From Hymenobacter canadensis (lineage in GTDB: Bacteria; Bacteroidota; Bacteroidia; Cytophagales; Hymenobacteraceae): a stretch of DNA of 64,000 bases. A program made the translations under genes and the position numbers. The stretch is from assembly GCF_027359925.1 (NCBI RefSeq), contig NZ_CP114769.1, positions 62,001 to 126,000 on the forward strand. Direction: 5' to 3'. A model generated the notes under the pieces. That model did not search any database. It was given only the letters and a program-made list of their open reading frames with translations, and was not told where the DNA came from. Of the stretch, positions 31,751 through 40,845 are shown one piece after another. Within the stretch, counting starts at the first letter, position 1. Every line of letters begins with the position of its first letter.

Positions 31751-31780
31751 TGTGTTGGTTGTTAAAAAGTGGATGAGAAA

Positions 31781-31993
31781 TTTTTAATTGAAAAAAGAAT
31801 TTATTATTGTGTTTTTTTGACAGCAGTATGTTTATAATTAATATTTTCAAGTTGACTAATAATTATCATAAACACTGTTTCATTAATGATAACCGATGTT
31901 TCAATACTGCATTACCACCAAGTGATATTTATATATTCGCTAGTTTAAACTGGCGTTTTACATCAACAGTTATTTCCTGACACATCCTCCCAT
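31781..31993. other. AT-rich leader region of precursor operon
   Basis: About 210 bases without a gene. It should contain the promoter for the precursor array (minus strand) and the terminator of the receptor gene upstream. No box is clear enough to call. Confidence 0.4.
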
Positions 31994-34396
31994 TTAATGC
32001 ACTACCCTTCTAATTTCTTCTCTGTTAGCATTACTATTAGCAGAAGATCGTATTTTTGAGTTTCCAAATTTATAAGCCAGGTTAACTCTAACACTTCTCT
32101 GATCTTTATATGAACTATAATACTGAGGAAGACCGTTAACCGTACTCAAATATTGTGGTCGATCAGTTTTAAGGATATCATTCGCAGAGATGGTAGTCTG
32201 TATTTTTTTATTAAAAGCATTAAACTTAAATCCTGCATTAAGCGAATAATAGCTTGTAGTTACATCAATTCCTGATAGTTCCGGAAATTGATACCACACA
32301 CCCATTTCAGCGATAAGCCCTTTTTCTTCATTTATAACAATACTATTATCAATTGACAGGTATCCACTAAGCCCACTTAAACTTTTTCGAGTATTAGGAA
32401 TGTATGATTCTACTGAATTGTAGTAAAGCTTTGCCTGAGCATTAATCTCAACCCACTTAAGCTGATTATTTGTAAAACTCTCGGCAATACCGTACGAATA
32501 TTTTGTTAAGAAATTCAGTGGGGTAGTAATAATATCTTTGGAATCTTGCGGAGTATAAGTTAATTGTTCGAATGCATTATTTTCGCGAGAAAAGAACAAT
32601 GATGTATTTATATTCTTATTATAAATGTGATTGATTTCTAAATTATTAGTTATCGAAGGTCTAAGGAATGGATTACCAACACTATATATCTGTGGAGTAT
32701 TAAACCATTTGAATGGACTTAGTGCCCAATATGCTGGTCTGTTTATTCTTTTTCCATAACTGAACGCTAATTCGTTCGCTTTGCCAACTTTATATGTTAC
32801 ATAAGCCGTTGGAAATATCTTGTTGTAAGTATACTTATTGACTTCTCCGCTAATTTCAGACTTTCCAATCGCTTGGGTCAATTCGTTCCGAAGCCCTAAT
32901 TGAATTTCTAGATTATTTATCTTCTTAGAAGCACTCGCATAAAATGCTTGAACGTTCTCATCATATTTGAAAATATTTCGCAAGCTATTATCTATGATGT
33001 ATTGGTTGTCTATTTGATTATAGAACAGTAAATCACTTTCGCTTGAAACACTGCTTAGCTTGCTGCCAAAAGATAAATCCGCAAATTTTACTGGCAATAT
33101 GAAATCCACCTTAGCACTAATAACTTTAATTTTTTCACTACCCGAATTCAAATAATTACTCTCCTCGTTATTCCCATTTACAAGTCTATTGGAAAAATAT
33201 CGACTGTTATTATCCGCATTATCAAGTACATCAAAGTTTAATTTTAGCTGCTTACCTAGCGAATCAATAAGCACGTTATAATGTAAGTTAACGGTATTAT
33301 ATCCTGTCTTCCTTACTCTATTTGCGATAGTATTTATAGTTGAATCAGCACTTTCTCCTTTATTTCGGTAGGATATTCTACTATTTTCTGAAATTTCTGG
33401 ACTACTTTTACTAGCCAAATATTGAATTCCAATAGTTGATTTTTTATTTATTTTATAATCTATAAATAACCTGGCACTCATGTTCTTATTAAAAACAGTT
33501 GAGTTTCCGTTTTTTGAATAGTACTGATCATAGAGTTCTATGTTTTGTTGATCAGTTATCCTGAATGATCCTTCACCTACATTAATACTACTTGCTATAG
33601 TTACTTTATTTTTTTGAAAATTTACACCAATATTCCCCCCCAATCGGCTATAAGTTGCCTGAGTATTACTTGCTCCAATAACTACGCTATAGGAGTCCTT
33701 TAGTGGATTTTTAGTTTTAATATTTATTAACCCACTATTACCTTGTGCTTCATATTGAGCAGGAGGGGTAGGAATAACTTCAATCGATGATATATCATCA
33801 GACTTGATAGATTTCAGAAATGCTGTCAAATCGTCGCCGGATAAGTAGACTAACTTGTCGTTAATCATCACGGCTGCTTTACTTTTACCTATAATACCGA
33901 CTTCACCATTTCTCACTCTTAGTGATGGGGTCTTTTGAAGTAGCTCTAAAGCATCACTCCCATTAGAATTAATACTATTTTCAACATTATAGATGAGACG
34001 ATCTATCTTTCTTTCTACTAATTGTTTTCTACCTTTAATCACAACTTCTCTCAGCGCTGTGACTGCTTTAGTAAACTGACTTTTAATTATAGTATCCTTA
34101 CTCAAAGTAATATTAAATTGCATTGGATCGTATCCCAAATACAGAATTTTAATTTTATAGTTTTTGTTTAATTCGCCTTTAAATTCATAACCTCCATTTG
34201 CACTCGTATAAATAACTTGCTTTTCTATACTATCTTGATAAATTATTACATTGGCATATTCTAGTGGTTTATAAACTTCATCTGTAACATTGCCCTTAAT
34301 GATTGGATTATAATTTTGCCCAAAAGAATTGACACTAGCTACGATGAAAAAAATTAACATCAGTAGTTCTTTCCTCTGTTTCAATTTATTTTTCAT
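31994..34396 (-). CDS. outer-membrane beta-barrel receptor (TonB-dependent-like)
   Basis: An 800-aa outer-membrane protein. The signal peptide is LLMLIFFIVASVNSFG/QNY. A carboxypeptidase-regulatory-like domain covers residues 30-115 (IKGNVTDEVYKPLEYANVII). A plug-like region follows (NSNGSDALELLQKTPSLRVR, then GKSKAAVMINDKLVYLSGDD). A long beta barrel of the outer membrane beta-barrel family (PF14905 type) completes it. Codon use and AT-richness match the graspetide genes, and it is on the same strand just upstream of the precursors. It may pass the peptide across the outer membrane or take up its target, but neither is shown. Confidence 0.82.
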   Translation of the reverse strand: MKNKLKQRKELLMLIFFIVASVNSFGQNYNPIIKGNVTDEVYKPLEYANVIIYQDSIEKQVIYTSANGGYEFKGELNKNYKIKILYLGYDPMQFNITLSKDTIIKSQFTKAVTALREVVIKGRKQLVERKIDRLIYNVENSINSNGSDALELLQKTPSLRVRNGEVGIIGKSKAAVMINDKLVYLSGDDLTAFLKSIKSDDISSIEVIPTPPAQYEAQGNSGLINIKTKNPLKDSYSVVIGASNTQATYSRLGGNIGVNFQKNKVTIASSINVGEGSFRITDQQNIELYDQYYSKNGNSTVFNKNMSARLFIDYKINKKSTIGIQYLASKSSPEISENSRISYRNKGESADSTINTIANRVRKTGYNTVNLHYNVLIDSLGKQLKLNFDVLDNADNNSRYFSNRLVNGNNEESNYLNSGSEKIKVISAKVDFILPVKFADLSFGSKLSSVSSESDLLFYNQIDNQYIIDNSLRNIFKYDENVQAFYASASKKINNLEIQLGLRNELTQAIGKSEISGEVNKYTYNKIFPTAYVTYKVGKANELAFSYGKRINRPAYWALSPFKWFNTPQIYSVGNPFLRPSITNNLEINHIYNKNINTSLFFSRENNAFEQLTYTPQDSKDIITTPLNFLTKYSYGIAESFTNNQLKWVEINAQAKLYYNSVESYIPNTRKSLSGLSGYLSIDNSIVINEEKGLIAEMGVWYQFPELSGIDVTTSYYSLNAGFKFNAFNKKIQTTISANDILKTDRPQYLSTVNGLPQYYSSYKDQRSVRVNLAYKFGNSKIRSSANSNANREEIRRVVH

Positions 34397-34645
34397 TGCA
34401 TTTTCATTTAACTATGCTGAACTATTTAAACCAATTAACCGGTATTAGTGACATCTATACTCGAAATTTGTCAGGAATTTTCTGTGAACTCATTTCGCAA
34501 ACGTCCTCCCGTATTTATATTGAATTCAATACTCATCGGCTTATTCATTTAAATCATTCAACGTTATCTTTTCCCCTTGTATCTGTAACAAACTTACTTT
34601 AGTCCCTTGGCCGTAGAAAGATTATTACACCAACTGGACATTCGT

Positions 34646-34771
34646 ATGGACGAACGCACGTGGATGCAGCCGAGCGGTCTGAATATCCAGCTAGTAAAGT
34701 CCGAGCAAGTCAAGTCTATCAAAGCACAGATTTGCGCACAATACTCTGACAATCAATTACTTGTATATTAA
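34646..34771 (+). CDS. small hypothetical ORF or gene fragment
   Basis: A 41-aa frame, MDERTWMQPSGLNIQLVKSE then QVKSIKAQICAQYSDN. The same frame is open upstream (PLAVERLLHQLDIR), and the wording looks like real protein. It may be the C-terminal remnant of a larger gene. No family is recognised. Confidence 0.35.
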   Translation: MDERTWMQPSGLNIQLVKSEQVKSIKAQICAQYSDNQLLVY

Positions 34772-35290
34772 TTTGTTGCGCTATTGGAACGAATACCGTT
34801 CCTTCCCTGACAAATGGAGTTGCTGTAGCTATTGATCTGCGGAATCACAGGCGTAAGCTGAGACGAGCTGTAGCCGCCAGCTTGGGTTTTGGAGCTGTTG
34901 GCGCATAACTACTGCTACATAATGCTGACCAAGCCTTCCCTGCAGTGATGAGCACATTCCCGTATTCTTAGTGCAAGCGTACTTATCGGGGAAGTGGTGC
35001 TTGAATAAGCTTCGTCAAAAAAGCAATGTTGAGTAACCCAGGAGTTGTCTACACGTTAGGCGTTGCCGACCTCTACGAATTACCTCCTCAATGCATGGAC
35101 CAGTTAAGGGTACCTAACAAAACTGGGGTTTGTATATAGGAGCTATGGCAAAACCACTGGTTTAAGATGAGTTTTAGATCTTGGTAGCGCCGTTGCTACC
35201 GCCGGCCGCTGCGCACCCGAAAAGAGGCCGGCCGCGGGTAGGAAACCGCGCTGCGCTAACAGGTATCCTATTCGCGTTACGCAGCAGTAT
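34772..35290. other. intergenic, mobile-element debris
   Basis: No supported gene. Short stretches look like decayed transposase, and the receptor-side AT-rich composition ends here. Confidence 0.4.
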
Positions 35291-35299
35291 TCCGGGATA

Positions 35300-35921
35300 A
35301 ATGCTGCCGGCCGAAATGGACTGCGGGTGGGGCATGACCTCTTGGCGCCACCCACGTGCCTGGCACAAGGCCGGGGTTGTGGCAGCGTCTGCACCAGGTG
35401 TTGCAAGACCAACTTAACGTGGCCAGACAACTCGATTGGTCCTGTGCCAGCCCAGACGCGCCAAGCATTCCGGCTGCAAAAGCGGGGCTTAAACCGGGCC
35501 GAATCTGATGGATTGCGGCAAGCCGGGCACCAACTGCCACCTGCTCGTTTACCGCCGTGGCACGCCGCTAGCGGTGCAGTCGAGTAGGGCTAACCAGTAC
35601 GAATCGACTGTATTCAACACGTTGCTGGATGCGGTTGAGCCCGTATGCCAGGTGCGCGGCCGCCCGCGCAAACGCCCTACCAGACTGCATGCGGAAAAAG
35701 GCTACGACTACTGTAAGTGCCATCCAGCGCTACGCAGCCGCTGCATCGAGTCGAGCGAGCGCGTGGGGTGCCACCGCTGGGTGATCGAGCGGATCTTCGC
35801 TTGGCTCAACCGCAACCACCGTCTGCGCATGCGTTACGAACGCCGCGACGACATCCACCTGGCCTTCACTAAGCCTACCTGTGCCCTCATTAATCTTAAG
35901 GCATGCATCAGGTTTACTTAG
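35300..35921 (+). pseudogene. IS5-family transposase remnant
   Basis: Broken frames give GMTSWRHPRAWHKAGV (shifted), KPGTNCHLLVYRRGTPLAV, RGRPRKRPTRLHAEKGYDY and GCHRWVIERIFAWLNRNHRL. These are the DDE D and E regions of an IS427-type IS5 transposase. The first half is missing or frameshifted. Confidence 0.75.
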
Positions 35922-35924
35922 TTA

Positions 35925-36669
35925 CTCTAAGTCCCGAAAGCGCGTGGCCGTGTACTGGCTGCCCTGGTCGGAGTGCACGGCGAGCCCGGGTGCGGACTGG
36001 CGCACAGCCAGCGCCCGGCGCAACGCTTCGTGAACCAAGTCTTCGGGCATCGCCAGAGCGCATGTCCCAGCCCACAATTTTTCGCGATTAGGCGTCCTGC
36101 CAGCTGGCCAACTAGAGCCAGCCGCCGCCCTGTTTGGGCAGGCACGTGATGTTGCCTACCAGGACCTGGTTAGGGGCCGTGGGGGCCGGCTGGACCAGCA
36201 AGCGGTTAACCGCCACGCGCCTGCCGTGACCCCAGGTAGCGGTAGTGCGAGGTACAAACAGCGGGGCTGCTGGGCGCGCAGTAGCTGCTTAGGTCTACCT
36301 GCAGCACCGTGCAGAGCGCCCGCACCGGCACAGCTGCGCGGTGCTGGTCAATGAAGCAGTAGCAGCTCACGGAGTTTCGCGGTTGAAGATGGCCAAGGCT
36401 TTTTTTAATATGACCAATTCGCGCTGCAGACGCTGGTTCTCGGCCCGCAGTGCCCGCCATTCCGAGTCGCGGGTCTGCTCCACGCTACCCGCTGCCACAA
36501 CGGTTTGTTACTGCTGCCGGCGGTAGCGCAGCTTCTTGCTGATGCCCAACTGCCGGGCCGCCGCTTGGGGCGAGTGGCTTTTGCCGGCCAGACGCAAGGC
36601 TTCGGTCTTGGATGCATCGTCGTATTTGCGCCGCTTATCCGGCTTGCTGACGTGCAGAGATGTTGCCAT
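35925..36669 (-). pseudogene. IS3-family element remnant (orfA and orfB pieces)
   Basis: The minus strand carries an orfA start at 36669 (KPDKRRKYDDASKTEALRLA, then QAAARQLGISKKLRYRRQ). It is followed by scattered orfB pieces, including LAVHSDQGSQYTATRFRDL near 35935-35990. Frameshifts and stops show it is dead. Confidence 0.7.
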
Positions 36670-36748
36670 GACGGCAGGAAAATACGTCCTTATTCCGTCC
36701 AGCCTCACTAGACCACCTCATAATAGTCTCCACATCCTGGGAGCTTTC

Positions 36749-37999
36749 CTATAACATGAACTCTTGCCAGTCAAGCTCCTGCTCTGTAAGGGAGGATAGT
36801 AACACAAGTCCAACGCCCATTAATCCTTGACGCAGGTCGTCAACTGGCAATACCTCAATACCAGCTGCCAATTCTTGCCGGACTAGCTTCAAGGTTTGGT
36901 CTAGCCAGGAGTGATACCCTTGCTTGTATGCTGGATGGCCACTTAACTGATAGAGCTTCCGATACAACATCACTACTCCAGCTGCGCCCCGGTCAAACTG
37001 CGCGCAAACTATGCCCGTAGTGCAGCTCGTAGTTCGCAGCAAAGTACTGAGCCCAACTAACTCCGCAATCTTCGCTAATTCCGCATCCTTGAGTAAATCA
37101 TGGGCCTCGTACAACACCCAAGCTTGTCCTAAGTCGCCCTGATGCCAGTTCATTTCCGCACTATAGCTGATCTGTCCCGTAGCTTTGCAGAAGTGGTCCG
37201 GAAAAATTGAATATCGGCATTCCCCAAAGTCAACTGCCTGTCGTAACGGCAGTAGTGTTAGAATCCCGTCCCGGACTTTTTGCTGGGTATGGGAATCCGA
37301 TAGACCTTTTCGGCACAACCTCACCAGCAATAGAAGTTCACCTGCTTGTCCCGACGTCAGTCCAAGTAGTATAGGATCTGCCTGCTCCAGCTGGGCACAT
37401 AAAGGCAGCAGTAATTGAATGTTTCCCCGGATGCCTTCATCATCTAGGCGTAAGCTGAAGTAGCGAAGAATTGAGAAGATGCGCGCACGGTTGGCCGCCG
37501 CGGGAAATAGCATCAGGCATTCCTGTAATAAATTCTGATCATGGGCACGAAGAACCGTTTGGATTCGCTGAGCTACTACAGGCTGTTGCACCCTAAGCCG
37601 TGGATAGAGCCACGCCAGCAAAACCAAATGCTCATTCTCTATTTTCAACGGGGAATAACTTAAATAATCAAGGATTTGTACGCCCATCTTTTGGATAAGA
37701 ACAGCATCCTGCTTCTGCCCAAAAACGGTGTGAACGCAATATTGATAACAAGTAGAACTAAGTAATTGCAGCAGCGTGACACCCTCCCGGTTCCGCTCTA
37801 TAAGCAGCGAATGTAGGAGCTGCCAACCCTGCATAACGTTTATTGGCAACTGGTACACAACGTCTATTGAGGAAGATCCACTGAGTGGAGGTAAAGAAAA
37901 GATTGCATCCTGCGCCTGATGATAAAATCCACAACGACAGCTTGTTGACAACAAGCTGTCGTTGTGGGTGCCCAGGTTAGCCGCAAGGCAGTGAAGCAA
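36749..37999 (-). CDS. LanC-like protein with lost zinc ligands
   Basis: A protein of about 416 aa with the repeating alpha-toroid pattern of LanC cyclases: GLTSGQAGELLLL near residue 213, NWHQGDLGQAWVLYEA near 284, and FDRGAAGVVMLYRKLYQ near 335. In active LanC the second motif is WCYG and the third CHG, supplying Cys, Cys and His to zinc. Here they read WHQG and DRG, so zinc binding and thioether formation should be lost. No ATG precedes the first conserved region. A TTG at 37999 is the nominal start, but the frame stays open to the precursor stop at 38063, so an unusual start is likely. Confidence 0.75.
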   Translation of the reverse strand: MLHCLAANLGTHNDSLLSTSCRCGFYHQAQDAIFSLPPLSGSSSIDVVYQLPINVMQGWQLLHSLLIERNREGVTLLQLLSSTCYQYCVHTVFGQKQDAVLIQKMGVQILDYLSYSPLKIENEHLVLLAWLYPRLRVQQPVVAQRIQTVLRAHDQNLLQECLMLFPAAANRARIFSILRYFSLRLDDEGIRGNIQLLLPLCAQLEQADPILLGLTSGQAGELLLLVRLCRKGLSDSHTQQKVRDGILTLLPLRQAVDFGECRYSIFPDHFCKATGQISYSAEMNWHQGDLGQAWVLYEAHDLLKDAELAKIAELVGLSTLLRTTSCTTGIVCAQFDRGAAGVVMLYRKLYQLSGHPAYKQGYHSWLDQTLKLVRQELAAGIEVLPVDDLRQGLMGVGLVLLSSLTEQELDWQEFML

Positions 38000-38062
38000 C
38001 CACGCGATTAAAGGCAGAATTAGGACTGTGCTCTCATCACTTTGCGTAGTAAAGCCAGTTTT

Positions 38063-38194
38063 TTACAAGAAAGTAATCTCCGTAACGGTAGCAACGGAGG
38101 TAGGGGCCGTTGCAGAACCATGAGCAGCCTTCTTGAATCGGGTAACAATAGTCTTCGTGAATTGAAACTTGGGGTTATTATTCGCGTTTTTCAT
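38063..38194 (-). CDS. putative class I RiPP precursor without cysteine
   Basis: A 43-aa peptide found by reading the minus strand upstream of the LanC-like gene. The leader part is MKNANNNPKFQFTKTIVTRF, a lysine-rich stretch with KFQF where LanB leaders have an FNLD-like box. The C-terminal part reads KKAAHGSATAPTSVATVTEI then TFL, with seven Ser/Thr in 23 residues and no Cys. It fits a dehydratase substrate, but it could not form lanthionine. Its stop is 63 bases before the nominal LanC-like start. It is too short for usual ORF calling. Confidence 0.6.
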   Translation of the reverse strand: MKNANNNPKFQFTKTIVTRFKKAAHGSATAPTSVATVTEITFL

Positions 38195-38347
38195 CAGATT
38201 CTATTGTTTGAAGAAATATGGATAGAAATGCGTTTGACTTGAACAAACGTAGATGATTGGTAAAATTTACTAAAAACTGTTACACCAATCCCCCTATTAG
38301 ATAGACCAACCCTGCTTTTCTTGCATTTTGAAGCAGTACCGAATCTG

Positions 38348-38358
38348 CCCCCCCCCCC
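38348..38358 (+). repeat. poly-C tract (C11)
   Basis: Eleven consecutive C residues about 155 bases upstream of the precursor start (poly-G on its strand). It may be a slippage site or an assembly weak point. Confidence 0.7.
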
Positions 38359-38499
38359 GCCCGTATGGATGCAATGCACGGGGCTAGCGACCAGGGAGGG
38401 CTTGATAGCCTGGAAACAGAATATCCAGGCAAATTGGAGGTTCTGGCGATCTAAAAGCTCCCCAGAACCTCCCGGAGCAAAAACCTTATGCCTACGCCC

Positions 38500-38960
38500 G
38501 CAGGATGGCTAACAAGTAGCTCATTGTTGCTTTCGACTGCATCAGACAAGGTGCCTTTGCCGAGCCACCGCGGGCCACGCGCGTAATGGGCAGCAGATTA
38601 TTGAGCCGAGTACTGAAGATGCCATCCTGTAAAGTCCGCCCCGTGCTGACTGACGACTTAGGGTATTTTCCTGGGCAGCTGCACCGGTGAATTGGTGGTT
38701 TCCGGGCGATTACTGCTTGACCCGCAGCTGCTGCTGCTTCACTTCAACGCGCCGCGCCGCTTAGTTGACTCGCCCACTACTAACGGCAAAGTCGAGCGCT
38801 TCAACTGGCTCCTGAAGGCAACCATCATTCGGCGTTGAACAAACTATAGTCCCGGTCAAAGAGCACCCACAAGCCTGTCTACTGTTCTACGATCACGCCA
38901 AGCAGCAAGGATACCGATGCGGGTTGACGCCACGCGAATTTTTCTGTGCCTAATGGCATA
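38500..38960 (+). pseudogene. integrase-core transposase remnants
   Basis: Pieces such as LVDSPTTNGKVERFNWLLKA and DHAKQQGYRCGLTPREFF match the end of an rve/DDE integrase-core transposase (IS481-like). Surrounding frames are broken. Confidence 0.6.
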
Positions 38961-39065
38961 ACCGCCTAATTAGCTTCCCTTGTAACCCGCCCCAACTAAG
39001 TTCGGGGCTATGCTGCTAGTAGAGTGAACGTCCATATTTGATAGTTTAGCACTTACTTTCACTGT

Positions 39066-40109
39066 ATGAGAAATAGTGCTATAAAACTTAAGCCAATCCT
39101 GCTTCACTCCATGGCTTGGGTTGGCTTCATCATATACGAACTACTCATCGGAATTGCGATTCGCCCCGCATCGATCAGCCTGCTCGAAACAGGGATGGGA
39201 TTTTGTATTAATGCGACACTGTTTTACACCAATTGCTTAGTACTAATGCCCTGGCTTTTTGCCCGGCGGCGCTATGTGCTTTACTTCCTCTCCCTTGTAG
39301 GACTATTAGGGTGCTTCATTGTGATACGACATATCCTTAGGGTTGATGTCTTTCCGTTGTTGGGCATCCCCGTAGCCACCCCCATAGTTTCGCTAAGGAT
39401 CTTCATTGCCGAATCACTTTACCGGGGCATGTACTTTTTGTTGCCAAGTATTGGCTATTGGTTCGCGCGCAATACTATCCAATTGGAACAGCAAAAACGC
39501 GAGCAGGAGCATGAGTTGCGAGTAGCCGAAAAGAGCCTGATGGAAGCCAATTTATCGTTTCTAAAGAATCAGATCAACCCACACTTCTTATTCAACTCAC
39601 TTAACTTTCTTTACGCTCAAGTGTATCAGTATTCTGAACAGACGGCTAAAGGCATTCTGTTACTGTCAGATATAATGCGTTATGCACTGCAGGAGGACGA
39701 CGACAATGGCAAGGTGATGCTGAACAAAGAAATTCAACACCTTCACAATTACATTGCTATCAATCAGTTACGATTCAACAATCAACTTCAGGTACAGTTT
39801 GAAGTCCGTGGCAACTTGCAGTTCATGATGATCCTGCCACTGGTCCTAATTACATTCGTAGAGAACTGTTTCAAGCATGGAGAGCTATCAGACCCGCGTA
39901 ATCCGCTGTTGATTCAACTCAGCATAGTCAATAACCAACTAACTTTTCACACCCATAACATGAAACGTAACGGTCCCAAGGAAAAATCAATGGGCATCGG
40001 CTTGGCCAACACCAAGCATCGGCTTGAATTGACATATCCAAACCGCTATACTTTGACTATAAACGATGAGCAGAATCACTATACTTGCCATCTTACTATT
40101 GCCTTGTAA
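39066..40109 (+). CDS. LytS-type sensor histidine kinase
   Basis: A 347-aa kinase with four or more membrane segments in residues 10-135, and a coiled linker EQQKREQEHELRVAEKSL. The phospho-acceptor box is FLKNQINPHFLFNSLNFL (H173) and the N-box region is LVLITFVENCFKHG. It pairs with the LytTR regulator whose ATG lies three bases after its stop. It is transcribed towards the convergent LanB gene. A role in controlling the LanB locus is a reasonable guess from position. Confidence 0.88.
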   Translation: MRNSAIKLKPILLHSMAWVGFIIYELLIGIAIRPASISLLETGMGFCINATLFYTNCLVLMPWLFARRRYVLYFLSLVGLLGCFIVIRHILRVDVFPLLGIPVATPIVSLRIFIAESLYRGMYFLLPSIGYWFARNTIQLEQQKREQEHELRVAEKSLMEANLSFLKNQINPHFLFNSLNFLYAQVYQYSEQTAKGILLLSDIMRYALQEDDDNGKVMLNKEIQHLHNYIAINQLRFNNQLQVQFEVRGNLQFMMILPLVLITFVENCFKHGELSDPRNPLLIQLSIVNNQLTFHTHNMKRNGPKEKSMGIGLANTKHRLELTYPNRYTLTINDEQNHYTCHLTIAL

Positions 40110-40112
40110 ACT

Positions 40113-40844
40113 ATGATTTCTTGTCTAATCGTGGACGATGAACAGGGAGCGATAGATATTCTACGCACGTTTATCGAGAAAACCCCTTTCCTGAGTCTGC
40201 AGGGTAGCACAACCAATCCTATTGAAGCTCTAAGTATAATTCAAAACCAGCCGGTAGACCTGCTGTTTCTGGATATACACATGCCTCAGCTTTCGGGTCT
40301 TGACTTTATGCGCCTACTGAAAGGCCATACCAAAGTTGTTCTTACCACTGCCTACAATGAGTTTGCTGTCGACGGATTTGAACTGGAAGCCTTGGACTAT
40401 TTGCTCAAGCCCATTGCATTTGAGCGATTCCTGAAGGCTGCTCAAAAGGCTCTTAACGTCGCTATGGAGCCTTCTTCGCACTGGCAGGTAGCCGAGAAGA
40501 AAGATGATTATATCTTTGTTAAGACGGAGAGCAAAGGCAAGATGACCAAGGTTAACTTCGATGAAATCGTATTTGTGGAAGGCATGAAAAACTATCTTTC
40601 CATTAATACTTATGAAGATCGAATTGTCACGCTACTCAATATGAAGGACTTAGAAGACCGGTTACCTTCCCAACAATTTATGCGCGTGCATAAATCTTAC
40701 ATTGTGGCTTTAAACAAGATTAAGGCGCTCGACGGCAACCAGATATTGTTCAAGAACATAAAAGCCTACGTGCCATTAGGGGAAACCTACCGTAATGCCT
40801 TTTTCGAAGCCTTAAATGAGAAGATGATGGGCGGCAAGAAGTGA
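40113..40844 (+). CDS. LytTR response regulator
   Basis: A 243-aa regulator with a receiver domain (IVDDEQGAIDIL; D54 in LLFLDIHMPQLSGLDF; switch TTAYNEFAVDGFELEALDYL). The LytTR DNA-binding domain follows (FVEGMKNYLSINTYEDRIV, FMRVHKSYIVALNKI). It is in an operon with the kinase. Its stop lies one base before the convergent LanB gene ends. Confidence 0.92.
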   Translation: MISCLIVDDEQGAIDILRTFIEKTPFLSLQGSTTNPIEALSIIQNQPVDLLFLDIHMPQLSGLDFMRLLKGHTKVVLTTAYNEFAVDGFELEALDYLLKPIAFERFLKAAQKALNVAMEPSSHWQVAEKKDDYIFVKTESKGKMTKVNFDEIVFVEGMKNYLSINTYEDRIVTLLNMKDLEDRLPSQQFMRVHKSYIVALNKIKALDGNQILFKNIKAYVPLGETYRNAFFEALNEKMMGGKK

Positions 40845-40845
40845 C

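Larger units (their letters stand above)
29967..31780 (-). repeat. tandem repeat of precursor units (10 copies, 176/184 bp)
   Basis: Successive starts at 31750, 31566, 31382, 31198, 31014, 30830, 30654, 30470, 30294 and 30110 give periods of 184 (five times), then 176, 184, 176 and 184. Each unit is a 144-base gene plus a 32- or 40-base spacer containing ttaaaaagtggatgagaa. Plus-strand frames of 87 aa are shadows of this repeat. Confidence 0.92.

Noticed and set aside
30046..31765. Series of 87-aa plus-strand frames
   Set aside because: Antisense of the tandem precursor units. The minus-strand frames have the LIAGG leader and the maturation genes beside them.
29967..31780. Possible CRISPR array
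   Set aside because: The 176/184-base period and the full coding capacity of each unit rule out CRISPR repeats. The units are genes with short spacers.
34396..34602. 68-aa frame divergent from the receptor gene
   Set aside because: It begins at the receptor start region, is AT-rich by composition only, and shows no motif.
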